Shown: piece by piece, positions 1-9,365 of the stretch | How positions within the stretch are numbered: the stretch's first letter is position 1 | Layout: each line of letters begins with the position of its first letter | DNA from: Betaproteobacteria bacterium | GTDB taxonomy: Bacteria; Pseudomonadota; Gammaproteobacteria; Burkholderiales; Ga0077523 | NCBI GenBank assembly: GCA_016713305.1 | Contig: JADJPK010000017.1 | Span: 1 to 26,784 of the forward strand | DNA length: 26,784 nt | Reading direction: 5' to 3' | The notes under the pieces: model-generated | The model's database searches: none | What the model was told of the DNA's origin: nothing | The model's input: only the letters and a program-made list of their open reading frames with translations | Position numbers and translations under genes: made by a program

Positions 1-115
1 TTCCCAGGCAAGCATGAAGGTGGACATGGCGAAGCAGCAGGTATCTCTTGTGTGGAATTCAGTGGGCTTACTAAACTTCACGAACCAATACGTTTCACCA
101 CAAGCAGGAGACCTC

Positions 116-1013
116 ATGAGATTCCCCCGCAGTGCAGTGGCGGCGCGGTCGCCGCCGCCTGGATTCGGCGCGCCGGCGTACGGCCAGACCGTCGACACCC
201 AGCTTGCCGGTGCGATCGTCGACAACAACTCCGTGGTGGCGGAAGCCTCCACGCCTGTCGGCAACAACCCGATCTCAGGCTCCGCCTGCACCGGCGGCCT
301 GTTCTTCAGCCAGTCGACGTTCTACGGCGACCTCGCGACCGGCCCGTCCGCCGTCCGCGTGCTGGCAGGCAAGAACCGGGGATGTACTGACCGAACTCGT
401 CTACGAAAGCGGTCGTGACCAACGATACCGACACCGCCGTGGCGCTGGACTTCCAGTTCTTCATCGGTCGCGGCGCGTCGGCATCGACCACATGACCTCC
501 AGGCGATTCCTTCAGCGGTACCCGCCGCGCTCGACGCCACCATCCCCTCGGGCGTACCCCGCGCTCTGGCGGGTGTATTTGGGCCTGACCGGATCGGGCG
601 CGCCCGGCGAATTCAGCGACACGGTGTCCTACACGCCGACCATCGAGGCTCTCCACTTCGGCCCAGGATTCCAACGTTCACGGCCCGGGTTCCGGCGCTA
701 CGACCCGTACGCCGGCCAGTATGGGCCTGCATGGGCATTCTGGGCGCGCACGAATCAAGGTCCTGTCCCTACCGGGTCGCCGGCTCCGGCTACTACACCT
801 CGAACACCGAGATGGACGCCCTTTTTGGCTACGGCGGCCGGGCGGTGGTGGGCAACACCGACCCGTTCGATTTCGGGGGCCGCCCGGTCGATGAACTCCG
901 GCAACCCCTGCCCGGCGAGATCCAGCCCGTGCCGGAGCCGGGAAACGCCACGCCATGGTTTCCGTGGGTCTCGTGGCGCTGGCCCTGGCGGCCAGTCGTA
1001 AACGGCGCTATAG
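116..1013 (+). pseudogene. PEP-CTERM sorting-domain protein 1, frame-disrupted
   Basis: Probable exported surface protein of the PEP-CTERM/exosortase class. The ATG at 116 follows an AGGAG ribosome site at 106-110. The first ~90 codons read without break and contain QTVDTQLAGAIVDNNSVVAE and a stretch of small and aromatic residues (GGLFFSQSTFYGDLATG). The frame is then lost near 370-410, 490, 600-700 and 955. Recognisable pieces continue in other frames: VTNDTDTAVALDFQFFIG (~414-470), EFSDTVSYTPTIE (~607-650) and GYYTSNTEMDALFGYGG (~789-840). The end carries VPEPGNA (~931), then after a shift MVSVGLVALALAASRKRR, which is the PEP motif, hydrophobic helix and basic tail of the sorting signal. 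The 3' end is approximate because the last shift hides the stop. Function beyond sorting is unknown. Confidence 0.7.
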
Positions 1014-1064
1014 CCAGCGGAACCGCCCTGACCTCCGACAAAGCGCGCTTTGTTGCACAAGAGG

Positions 1065-1087
1065 AAGGCCCCACGCGAGGCCTTTTT
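1065..1087 (+). terminator. Rho-independent terminator after PEP-CTERM protein 1
   Basis: A 6-bp GC-rich stem (AAGGCC at 1065-1070, GGCCTT at 1079-1084) with an 8-nt loop runs straight into a T tract (1083-1087). It lies about 50 nt after the sorting signal and just before the end of the convergent RidA-like gene. Confidence 0.7.
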
Positions 1088-1109
1088 CGTTGCGGCGGCT
1101 CCCTCGGGG

Positions 1110-1500
1110 TCAGGAGACCGCCACGATCGCCTCGATCTCGATCCTGGCGTCAGGCACCACCAGGGCCGGGACGCCGATCATCGTGCTCGCGGGCGGCCTT
1201 GCCGAGATCGATGAAACATTGACGGACCTCAGGAAATCGCCGCCCGGTCGTCGGGCTCCAGGTTGACCACATCGTGGCAGGTGAACTTGATCCCGTCGCG
1301 GAATCCGCGTCCGCCGCCACGCCAGCGGCTTTGAGGATTCTGGAACCCGCACGCTCCGACTGAGCGCGCAGATCACTCGGGCCCACGGGCGACCTCCTCG
1401 TCCCAGGCAGGCTGACCGCTGATGTGGATCGTCCGCCGCCGCTTGCCCCGGCGACCTGGGAGAACGTGCCCGGGTTCGCCAGGCCGGGGATTAAAGAAAC
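1110..1500 (-). pseudogene. RidA/YjgF/YER057c family protein, frame-disrupted
   Basis: RidA-family proteins are small trimeric cytosolic proteins; the archetype hydrolyses reactive enamine/imine intermediates. Read on the minus strand, the pieces occur in family order: GTFSQVAG (~1460) and, after a shift, RTIHISGQPAWDEEVAR; then GPSDLRAQSERAGSRILKAA (~1385-1325); IKFTCHDVVNLEPDDRAAIS (~1290-1230); and the C-terminal signature ARPPASTMIGVPALVVPDAR followed by IEIEAIVAVS, stop at 1110-1112. At least three shifts interrupt it. The total length (~130 codons) is normal for the family. The start is not resolved. Whether this member keeps the catalytic Arg of true RidA deaminases is unclear: an Arg lies in the expected zone (ARPPAST), but family assignment is all that is safe. 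Confidence 0.7.
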
Positions 1501-1677
1501 GTGATGTCAGGCGTATCTCAGGTCGTCATGCGGGGCCTCCGTCGGTCGCAGGGAAGAACAGTCGTTCGAATGGCCGGAAACCAGGTGGGCGGCCGAAGGG
1601 CGGTGTTGCCCGCCGCCGATGATCGCTAGATCCGCCGCCCGGATTCCACGACACCAATAACCGTGACACAGATCAAG

Positions 1678-1706
1678 TTGATTTAGAGATCTCGTGTCCC
1701 TATCAT
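1678..1706 (+). promoter_or_regulatory. Sigma-70-like promoter of the plsC/NMO/fabI run
   Basis: TTGATT (1678-1683), a 17-nt spacer, then TATCAT (1701-1706), which matches the -10 consensus at 5 of 6 positions. It lies in a locally AT-richer patch just upstream of the acyltransferase gene and is well placed for a start codon at 1724 or 1736. Call by consensus only. Confidence 0.5.
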
Positions 1707-1735
1707 CACTTACTGCTGTCCGTATGGAGTGTTGG

Positions 1736-2602
1736 ATGCCACGAGAGGCGCCCAATGCCGGCCTCCACCGCACCGGATTGGTCCGCCACTTCGCCCCATC
1801 GCGCGCTTCACCATCCTTGTTCGGGTCCGCCTGGATCTGGCTTGCCGTGGCCGTGCTCGATTTCTTGCCTGGCTGCCACTGCGCTTCCGCGATCCGCGTC
1901 TTCGACCGCGATCCGGTACGCTACCGCGCGGGTCGATGGTTCACGCCACGCCTGGGTGCGCGACCATCCGCCGCGTCAATCCGGCCTGGGATCTGCAGAT
2001 CCGGGGCCCAGCAGATCCCTGCGACCCGCGCCGCCCGTACGTGATCGTGAGCAATCATCAATCGGTGGCCGACATCCCGCTGCTCTCGCATCTGCCGTGA
2101 GGAAATGAAATGGGTGGCCAAGCTCAGGTTGTTCAAGCTGCCCGTGGTGGGGTGGATGATGCGGATGGCCAGCGGCTGTTACCACGGTGAACCCGCACCA
2201 ATGCGCGCAGCGGCGCGCGCGCGATGATCACGACGCGCACTATCTGGATCGGCACTGCTCGGTGTATTTTCTTCCCGAAGGCACACGCAGCCATGGCAGG
2301 CGGATCAGCGCCTTCAGCGACGGTGCCTTTCCGTCTTGCCCGCTCAGCAGGTGCTTCCTGATCCTGCCGATCGCGGTCGACGGATCAACACGGCTGTCTC
2401 TCCCCAGGAAGCTGGCGGCTCGGGCGGCCGCTCCGAGAAAGCACGCGTCCGAGTGCCCCGACTCAGCCCGGCGGTTGGGGCAAGACAGAAACCACGAGGC
2501 TTCGTGACGAAACGCGCCTCCATCGTGCAACAACTGGCCCAGTGGCGCGGGGTTGCGGCGGCAGACGTGGACGCACTCGCTTTTACACAGGAATTCGCCT
2601 GA
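1736..2602 (+). pseudogene. plsC: 1-acyl-sn-glycerol-3-phosphate acyltransferase (PlsC type), frame-disrupted
   Basis: PlsC transfers an acyl chain to lysophosphatidic acid to make phosphatidic acid at the inner membrane. The family blocks are present in order but in alternating frames: a hydrophobic N-terminal segment (AWIWLAVAVLDFL, ~1830) and RVFDRDPVRYRAGRWF (~1890-1940); the catalytic block NHQSVAD (~2053) within PYVIVSNHQSVADIPLLSHL; EMKWVAKLRLFKLPVVGWMM (~2104-2160); the block FLPEGTRS (~2270); and PIAVDGSTRLSLP (~2365). The C-terminal piece VQQLAQWRGVAAADVDALAF ends at the stop 2600-2602. The start is chosen at ATG 1736, which has GGAG 6 nt upstream; ATG 1724 in the same frame is an alternative. 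About 290 codons, normal length. It heads a lipid-related run with fabI. Confidence 0.75.
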
Positions 2603-2627
2603 ACGGCCGGCCCCGCCCATGCCTGTA

Positions 2628-3839
2628 ATGTTTTGACTCGTCATCAAAGGACGCACGCTGTTGCCCATCGTTCAGGGCGGCATGGGAGTCAGCGTATCAC
2701 GCCCCGCATCGCCACTGGCCGGAACGGTACCAGCCGCGGGCCGTCGGCACCCGTCGCCAGCGTGGACCTGCGCCAGCGCTGCATCCGGACCTCATGGCCG
2801 AGACCGGGCGTTCGCGCGACGAGACCGAGATCCCAATTCAGCTAACCTGGTGGCGCTCGACCGCGAGGTGAAGGGCGGACGTAGAGATCGCCGATGGCAG
2901 GGGACTCCATCACGCCAAACTCACAACGTGATGCGCGCGGTGTCCCAAGTACGCCGACCGCGTGCGCCAGGCTTGCGAGAGCGGCTGCGGCGCCGATCCG
3001 TCATGGGCGCCGGACTTGCCGCTGGATCTTCCCGACCTGACCGCCAGTCCGCCCGGATGGCGGCTGAAATCCCCATCCTGTCCGATATCCGGGGGTGAAC
3101 CTGCTGGGTGCGCAAGTGGATTATGCGCAAGCGCCTGCCGGACGCCATCATCATCGAAGCACCCCGCTACGCGCCGGCGAGCATCTGGAGTGCCGCCAGC
3201 GGACCGAGGCCGACGTGATGAGCGCGCGGATTTCGACTTCAAACTACGTGATCCGGGGCATGATCGCCACGCCGGCTAAACCTCTCGGCGTCGAGCCGTA
3301 TCCGATGATCGCACGGCCGAGGCGTGAACTCCCCCGAGAAGGTGCGCCAGATGATCAACTTCTGGGCGCGTCCGCGGTCCAGCTCAGGACGGCCTTTGCG
3401 GTGACGCAGGAGGGCTGATACCCACCCTGTATTCAAGAAGGTGCTCGCCGGGGCGATGAGGACATCGTGACGTTCGCAGGCGTCGCGGGCCGCACCCCTG
3501 CGCGCGCGAAGAAGTGCCCCCGCCCTGGCTCGAACGCTACCCCTGAGGCGCGAGGAAGGCGCGGATGAAGGGCAAGGCGAAGGGACCGGGGACGTGCACG
3601 CTGGCCCTGGAACACCTGCTCTCCTGCGGGCTGCGGGGACGGAATTTGACCCGTGCCGGACGGTTCTGAATCGACAATCCAGCTGGCCGCAGCGGTGGCC
3701 ACGTGATCTCGAACATGGCTCATTATTCCGCGGTTCGGAGAGGCCTGCCACTTCGGATCGCTGATCGCTGAAGAAGCGTGGAGGACCTGCTGCGCTGCCT
3801 GGTAGACGGCGAAGGCGCGTGCGCGCGACATCGGTCTGA
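2628..3839 (+). pseudogene. Nitronate monooxygenase / NAD(P)H-dependent flavin oxidoreductase, frame-disrupted
   Basis: FMN-dependent TIM-barrel family (2-nitropropane dioxygenase-like), which oxidises nitronates; FabK and PfaD-type enoyl reductases share the fold. Family blocks appear in order across all three frames: KGRTLLPIVQGGMGVSVS (~2646-2699), NLVALDREVK (~2845), NVMRAVSQ (~2926), RQACESG (~2965), MGAGL then LPLDLPDLT (~3003-3045), PILSDIRG (~3074), GVNSPEKVRQMINFW (~3322-3366), GASAVQLRTAFAVTQEG (~3364-3414), then CTLALEHLLSCGLRGRNLTR (~3597-3655) and VEDLLRCLVDGEGA (~3779-3820). The gene is about 400 codons with an extended C-terminal part. The start is unresolved because a shift hides it near 2628. 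It lies between plsC and fabI and runs directly into fabI, so a lipid-linked flavin reductase role is possible, but that is inference. Confidence 0.7.
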
Positions 3840-3841
3840 CA

Positions 3842-4665
3842 GTGGGCCTGCTGCGAGGCAAGCGCGTTATCGCGGGGATTGATCGGTTGCCCGTTCAGTC
3901 GCCTACCGGCATCACTTTGCCCGGGCCTGCCGGGGCCAGGGGAGCCGAGAACTCACCGCCACCTACCGGAACGAACGCGTCCGGAAGCGCGTGGCCGATC
4001 TCTTGAAGAATTCGACATGCCGATATCATCCTTCCCTGCGACGTGGAGGAGAGAAGATGCCCAGATCGAGGCGCTGTTCGGAGCCCTGGGCGAACGATGG
4101 AGGACGCTTTCGACGGCCTGGTCCACATCGATCCGCGTCGCCCCGCGGGAGGCGTTCATGGGCGGCTTCCTCGACGGGGCTCTGCCCGAGGGCATTCCAT
4201 CCAGTCCCAGGACATCTCGGCCTACAACGTCCCGCACTGGCGCGCGGCGCGGCCGTTCATGAGAGGACGCGATTCAGCCCGTGCCGGCGCTTTCCTATCT
4301 CGGCGCCGCGTGAGTGGTGCCGAACTGCAACGCGATGGGGCTGGCCAAAGGCATCGCTGGAAGCGTCCGTGCGCTACGTGGCGGCGCACCTCGGCGAGAC
4401 AGCATCCGCGTGAACGGAATTTCCGCCGGGCCCATCAAGACACTTGCCGCCGCAGGCATCAGCAACTTCGGGCGGATCTTCCCGTGCACGTCGAGGAGGA
4501 ACGCGCCGATCCGCCGCACTGCCCGTCTCGATCGTTGATGTGGGCGAGGCTGCCGCCTTCCTCCTCTCCGGACTTCCACGCCTCGGGGTCCCTGGCGAGG
4601 ATCCTCCACGTCGGTGGCGGATTCAGCACCGTGATGGCGGGGATCCCGCGGCGAAACAACGGTGA
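3842..4665 (+). pseudogene. fabI: Enoyl-[acyl-carrier-protein] reductase (NADH), FabI type, frame-disrupted
   Basis: FabI performs the last reduction of each fatty-acid elongation cycle. The GTG at 3842 opens VGLLRGKRV, matching the family start. Further blocks follow in mixed frames: ELTATYRNERV (~3950), EDAQIEALFGALGERW (~4055-4105), VAPREAFMGGFLDG (~4137-4180), DISAYNVP (~4213), VPNCNAMGLAK (~4317-4350), ASLEASVRYVAAHLGE (~4353), VNGISAGPIKTLAA (~4410-4450), VGEAAAFLLSG (~4541) and GFSTVMAGIP (~4619-4648). Length (~270 codons) is normal. The residue at the catalytic Tyr position of the Y-x6-K motif is Cys (TGC 4326-4328), a substitution rather than an indel. The stop at 4663-4665 is the best fit but depends on frame. 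Downstream partner of plsC and the flavin oxidoreductase. Confidence 0.8.
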
Positions 4666-4992
4666 GCGACTGATGCCCGTGGCGCGTCTGCAGGAGTCCG
4701 GCGATGGCAACTTCCCCACTCGGGGTGAACAGCCCACCCAGTGCGCACCCGAGAAATATCCGGGTTGCTCCGGAATGGAACGTTGGTAGGGACAGACATC
4801 CGGCGACCCCTTGGAATGCGATAGCGCGCTCCTCAAGGCGCAGACCGGGTGTCGCGCCAGGAATCACGTGGCTGTTTGCCATGGGCGGTCGCTTCGAGGA
4901 CCAGTCAGACCCCTCAGCGGTACCGTCCAAAACTGGAGAGCTCATAAGCGAAGAAACTGCTTCAACCAGTTCCATCGAACCAGGAGATCGTC
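4666..4992. other. Intergenic stretch, no gene recognised
   Basis: This stretch separates fabI from PEP-CTERM protein 2. No conserved protein block is recognised in any frame. The frame of the next gene is open through much of it but without family resemblance. The last bases carry the AGGAG ribosome site (4982-4986) of the next gene. Confidence 0.4.
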
Positions 4993-5657
4993 ATGTGCAT
5001 CAAGTCTTTCATAAGCAGCCGTTGTCCTGGCATGAGCTTCGTCCGGGGCGCACGCCCAGCCTCGTCAATCCGGGATTCGAGGTCTGGCCTGACCAGCTGG
5101 CAGGAGCGACCAGCAATGTCGAACCTCCGCACCGCCGTGAGCGAAGCCGGACCCGTACAGAAGGCGTGAATTACATCTTCGGCCGCCAATACGCCCTCAG
5201 TTTCCGTGCGGCGAAGACATCCCGAAACGTCCTGACCAGCGGATTCCTCGAAAGCCGATACCACCGTGGACAGCAGGACGCTCGGTCCTGTTCTGCGGCG
5301 GCTGGCGGAAGGCCGGCCTATCAAACGCAGACCGACGAAGGGCAGATCGCGGTATCGATGCTCGATGCGCAGACGGCGGAACTCTCTGACACCTTTCCTG
5401 GAAAGCCTGCTCGAATAGTACCGGTGGAACAGTCCGGGGTCACACCTTTGCTGGAGAGAGCACGCGTTACCTGCGTTACTCGTTCGTGGGGGACTCCACG
5501 GCATTCCCGGTTTCTAACACCGATGCTATCTCGATGCGGCTACCTCGAAGTTCGTGCCACTGCAGTGCCCGAACCGGAGACCTATGCGCTGATGCTGGCC
5601 GGGCTCGCCCCGGCCGTGGTTGCAGGCAAAGAAGCGCAGAACGAAGAAAAGGGTTGA
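4993..5657 (+). pseudogene. PEP-CTERM sorting-domain protein 2, frame-disrupted
   Basis: Probable exported surface protein. ATG 4993 has AGGAG six bases upstream. It starts MCIKSFISS with a hydrophobic stretch (MSFV, ~5032), and after a shift near 5050 continues SLVNPGFEVWPDQLAG, the usual beginning of a mature PEP-CTERM beta-sandwich protein after an AHA-type signal cleavage. GVNYIFGRQYALSFRAAKTS (~5166-5225) resembles the beta strands of DUF642-like domains. ESTRYLRYSFVGDSTAF (~5459-5505) lies in another frame. The C-terminus reads VPEPETYALMLAGLA (~5569-5613), then a tail whose basic residues (KKRRTKKR) appear in a neighbouring frame. The stop at 5655-5657 is in the VPEP frame and may not be the true one. 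The ligand or role is unknown. Confidence 0.75.
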
Positions 5658-5691
5658 CCGCTTCTCGCGTGCCAACAGGTTGCCACGAACA

Positions 5692-5725
5692 GAGCAGGCG
5701 GCGAGAAATCGAGACCTGCCTGCTC
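5692..5725 (+). terminator. Inverted repeat after PEP-CTERM protein 2, possible terminator
   Basis: GAGCAGGC (5692-5699) and GCCTGCTC (5718-5725) form a perfect 8-bp stem with an 18-nt loop about 35 nt after the stop. There is no T tract, so termination function is uncertain. Confidence 0.35.
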
Positions 5726-5925
5726 GCTCGTGCGTCTTCACCTGGCGTCGCATTGCGAGCGTGGTGCCGATCCGCCAGGATCTCGGTCGCAGAACGTCTC
5801 AAGGCACAGCCAGTGCATTGAGATCGATGAACTGGGGACTCCTACAGCATTGTGAACCTTCGCCGCGTCACGCTGCCTATGGTCAAGTAGACTCCCGGTC
5901 ACCGCTTCAGAAAGGATTACTCAAC

Positions 5926-6935
5926 GTGACCATTTCCCTGATCCGCCGTCTTGCAGTGTTCGTGTTCTCGGCCTTCGCGCTGACCGCCATGGTGGTGGTC
6001 ATTGCCGAAAACCCATCGTCTGGGCGGCAGGCGCTCCATGGGACCCCAGTCGGACAACGTGAGCCAACGTCAGGCCACCCCACCTCAAGAACTGCTCCCG
6101 GCCAGAATCAGGCGTCTCGCAACGCTGCCGGACCGCAGCAGGGCGGTGCCACGCCCAGCCGCCCGCAATCGCTGGCTGGAGCCCGATCGCCGGCCTGGCC
6201 GCCGGGCTGGGCATCGCCGCCCTCTTCTCCCACTTCGGCATGGGGCACTCGCCGAGATGATGGGCTCCCTCCTGCTCGTCGGATTGCCTGGTGATGGCAG
6301 GCCTGTTCATCCTGGCGGATGTTGCGGAGAAACCACGATGGCCACCGGCGCTCCTGCACATGCCGGGGGCTGCAGGTGGTTACAGGTCTTCGGGGCGTTC
6401 GAACGGGCGCGCGGTAGTCGAGAGCCGATCCGGCCTGCGGCCCCACCGAATCAGGACGCAGCACCGGGGACGACTACAGCGTGACAGGCGATCCCATACC
6501 GTCCTCGACACCCGCGTCCCGCGAGGGGGCTCCGCGGCGACTTGGTCGACTCCCGGCCGGTTTCGACGTGGCCGGATTCGTCCGCAAGCGCCAAGGTGCG
6601 TTTCGTCCGGCTGCAGGCCGCGTGGGACACCGGCGACCTGAACGACATCCACCGATTTCGACCCCGAGATGTTCGCGAGAGTCAAGATGGACTTCACAGA
6701 GCGCGGTGAGACGCTTAACCGCACCGAAGTGGAATCGCTGGAGAGCGGAACTGCTCGGCATCGAACAGCAGAACGGTCACGTCGTGGCGAGCGTACGGTT
6801 CACCGGCGCGCTGAAGGAATTTCGCCGATCGTCCCCGCCAGACCTTTTATCGAAGTCCTGGAACCTCAATGAAGCCTCGATCAGGTCGCGATGGCTGGCT
6901 GCTGGCGGGCATTCAGCAGGTGTCAACGGAGCTGA
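5926..6935 (+). pseudogene. Tim44-like domain protein (secreted or membrane-anchored), frame-disrupted
   Basis: A Tim44/TimA-type C-terminal domain in a bacterial envelope protein; its cellular role is not established. GTG 5926 has AAAGGA upstream and gives a hydrophobic leader, LIRRLAVFVFSAFALTAMVV. After a shift comes HRLGGRRSMGPQSDNVSQRQ (~6015-6075), the basic Gly-rich linker typical of betaproteobacterial members. A membrane segment corresponding to IAGLAAGLGIAALFSHFGMG (~6190-6245) follows, read over two frames. The Tim44 domain contains AGFDVAGFVR (~6559), EMFARVKMDFTERGE (~6665-6710), LGIEQQNGHVVASVRFTGAL (~6753-6815) and RDGWLLAGIQQV (~6890-6923). At least five shifts occur. The end is set at the TGA 6933-6935 because a strong terminator begins at 6948; the last frame would otherwise run to 6982. 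Confidence 0.75.
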
Positions 6936-6947
6936 GTGTCTTCGGCA

Positions 6948-6980
6948 GCCGGCAGCGTGTGCTGCCGGCGTTTATTTCTT
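6948..6980 (+). terminator. Strong Rho-independent terminator of the Tim44-like gene
   Basis: GCCGGCAGC (6948-6956), loop GTGT and GCTGCCGGC (6961-6969) make a perfect 9-bp stem followed by a T-rich tract (6971-6980). It overlaps the stop codon of the convergent minus-strand membrane protein (6972-6974). Confidence 0.85.
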
Positions 6981-7704
6981 GAGCGCCATGACTTGCTGAC
7001 CGATAAAGGTGATCGGCCGTGAGACCTTCCGGCGGGCGCTTCCGATTCCGGCATTTGCCTTGAACTGGGCGCGCCGGTCCTCGCCATTGGCATTGCGCCG
7101 CGAAAGCCTTCGCGCGACGCGGATCGCGACGGCGTCGTAGCGCAGGGACGTGAGGCGGATCAGCCAGTACCCCATGACGAACGTTTGTCCAGCCACGAAA
7201 GTGGCGAGCGCAACTCGCCCGAGATGCTCGCGTGCCAGATCCTGGCTTGCAGCGTGACAACGAGGTTCGTACCGCCGCGCAGGATCGTCTTCACCCGTGA
7301 AGTGAGCGATGTCCTCCCCACGGAACCGTGGCGCCGCCCATTCGTGTGGTCGGTAATTCCCTGCTGATGCGATGACGAGCGACGCCGGCCGCGATCGCAG
7401 CACGAGATAGCAGTACCGCTCCAGCAACAGGATCACCACCGCCGGCGGCCCGAAGAGCCAGAGGGTGGTCGCTCCGGAACATCCCGATGAGCATCACCCA
7501 AGAAGTAGCACATGTCCGGCCGACCGCGAAGATGGCGCACACGAACAGCCCCAGAGGCGACGGATAGACGAAGAGCGGCTGCGGCGCAGGCGAGCGGAGG
7601 AGACTTGCATGGGTGGAGAGCGCGACGAACGAGACGGTGAAGGATGCTGCCGCTACGCCCGTGTCGATGTCGGGCCGTCGAATCCAGCGCTCGTGGCGCC
7701 TCAC
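6972..7704 (-). pseudogene. Membrane protein of unknown function, frame-disrupted
   Basis: I do not recognise the family. The minus-strand start at 7704 gives a hydrophobic segment (VAAASFTVSFVALS), a linker, then two long hydrophobic stretches (LGLFVCAIFAVG and, after a shift near 7450, a segment ending PPAVVILLLERYCYLVLR). The rest is soluble and ends GQQVMALKK at 6972. Around 7300 the pieces GATVPW and EDIAHF in adjacent frames suggest the VPWxDI pattern seen in small membrane proteins with a PH-like cytosolic domain, but this is weak. A late hydrophobic stretch, ATFVAGQTFVMGYWLI (~7150-7200), is also visible. Length ~240 codons. Convergent with the Tim44-like gene. Confidence 0.45.
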
Positions 7705-7773
7705 GGGAGTGGCTCGCGCTGGATCCCGAAATGAGGAACGGCCGGGCGTCCAGCGTGACGAACGCTCGCGCGC

Positions 7774-8631
7774 TCAGGCCGCCGTTCTACGGCGCCGCAC
7801 CGCTCCGAGAAAACCCAGGCCCGCGAGCATCAGCCCGACCGTCGCAGGTTCCGGCACGGCCGTCGTGAACTCGCCCGTGGTCAGCAGCGTGAATCCCTGC
7901 GAAGCGCCTGCCGCGTTGTCTGCCGTGAGTCCACCTGAGTGCCGAGATAGAACTGGAACTGATAGGTGCGCCCGGCCTGGAGCGTGTTGGCGGGCATCGT
8001 CAGCGCGTCACGGACGGGGCTGCCAGACCCGCCACTCGGGAATCGGGTCTCGCCGGTGAGCCACGTCGTCCACGAAGAACGTGATCGTCTGCTCTGTCCC
8101 TGGCGCCGGCGTTCCGATGGGGCTGATGTGGAAATCGAAGGCGTTGCCTTAGCGCCCATCCCCCGCAAGTCGAAAAAACGTCGAACAGTCAGATAGGGGA
8201 AGCATCCGGGTAGGGACCGACCGCCGCGTTCAAGGTGACCGACTCGACTGCCCGGGGGCCGCTCAGTGTACACATGCGCCCCGGCCGGAAAACGCTGATC
8301 CATCTGTTCCTGTGTCGCGAACAGTTCGGAGTGGTAGTCAAAGCCGAATCCACGTCGTTGAGCGGCAGGCCAATGGTCTCGCCGCCGGGGAATGCCCAGG
8401 ACGCCGCCTCGACCCGTGGCCGGGGACGACCGCCAGGTTGACACGAACCGATAGCCCGTCAGCGTGAGCTGGTTGCCATCCCCGGTCTGGACGGCATGAC
8501 CGGTCCGGACCTGCCGAACGAATGCGGCTGCCGGGGGCGTCTGCGCGTGAACCCGGTGGATGAAAAGCCGAGGACGGCCCGACGACGCAGGCGGTACGGG
8601 CGGCGTCGGTGAATCGAGAAATGCGAGGCAT
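7774..8631 (-). pseudogene. PEP-CTERM sorting-domain protein 3, frame-disrupted
   Basis: Probable exported surface protein on the minus strand. The ATG at 8629-8631 opens MPRISRFTDAARTACVVG, a basic start to a signal sequence. Mature pieces in alternating frames include GDGNQLTLTGYRFVSTW (~8490-8440), DYHSELFATQEQMDQRFPAG (~8340-8280) with GAHVYTLSG, SVTLNAAVGPYPDASPYL (~8240-8180), TITFFVDDVAH (~8090) and TLQAGRTYQFQFYLGTQVDS (~7985-7925). The C-terminus is clear: TAVPEPATVGLMLAGLGFLG followed by AVRRRR, stop at 7774-7776. The PEP motif, helix and Arg tail are all in one frame here. It is divergent from a secreted unknown at 8.7 kb. The specific role is unknown. Confidence 0.75.
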
Positions 8632-8700
8632 GAAGGTCTCAGGGGGCAGCACCGGGCTGCGGGTTCGTCGCCCTTCTCCGAGAGCTGACCGGAATGTACC

Positions 8701-9345
8701 TTGAATATCGTGCGGCACCACTGCGTTCATCGTCACGACTGCCGCGGTCTGCACGCTGGGCGTAGCTGCGGGCAACGCAATCGACATCGCATTCGGCTAC
8801 AACGGACTTTTCATCGACGGAGACTCCTGGACGGCACGATCGCGGGCCGTGGTCGATTCCGGCTTCGTGCACCAACCCATCCCCGCAGGCTTCGGCTTGC
8901 CCCTTCCGCCGGGACTTGGCGCGCCAAGGCTCGCGCGGCTCCTGACCAGCGGTGCCCTGCGGGTCCATGCATACGACGGACAGCGGGGCGGCGGGCGCCT
9001 CCACCGCCTGGCACGGGCGACGCACCCACGCGCAAAGCGAAGTGCCACCGCGGCCCAGGCGTCGAGTCCACGTTCGCGTGAATGGCATGGTCGCCCGCTG
9101 TGGATCGGACTGCCGGTCGTGTCCGGTCGAACGGGCGTCGACCAAATTGACAGACTACGCCTCAAGGATTTGGATCGACGGCGATCTGAGATCGTCTTCT
9201 CCGTGGCGCCGAGAGATCCGCAGGCATCTTGCTGTGGAACGCCCGCAGTGTCTGCCCGCGGACCACGATCCCATCATCGCGATCATCGACGCCGGTGACA
9301 CCCCTCTTGGCGGCCCCGCCCATCGCCGGGCCGCCCGAACGACAC
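8701..9345 (+). pseudogene. Secreted hypothetical protein, frame-disrupted
   Basis: Not recognised. One frame reads TTAFIVTTAAVCTLGVAAGN (~8717-8776), a good signal-peptide core, followed by AIDIAFGYNGLFIDGDSW and VDSGFVHQPIPAGFG (to ~8895). After that the frame becomes uncertain; TDYASRIWIDGDL (~9145-9190) in another frame looks protein-like. No PEP motif is seen. The gene sits between two PEP-CTERM genes, so an envelope function is plausible, but the family is unknown. Both ends are approximate. Confidence 0.35.
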
Positions 9346-9365
9346 ATAACTCGGAGACCCACCCC

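Noticed and set aside
3239..3861. Two minus-strand open frames (170 and 142 codons) within the nitronate monooxygenase region
   Set aside because: The plus strand carries ordered family blocks (GASAVQL, VEDLLRCLVDG); the minus frames show none.
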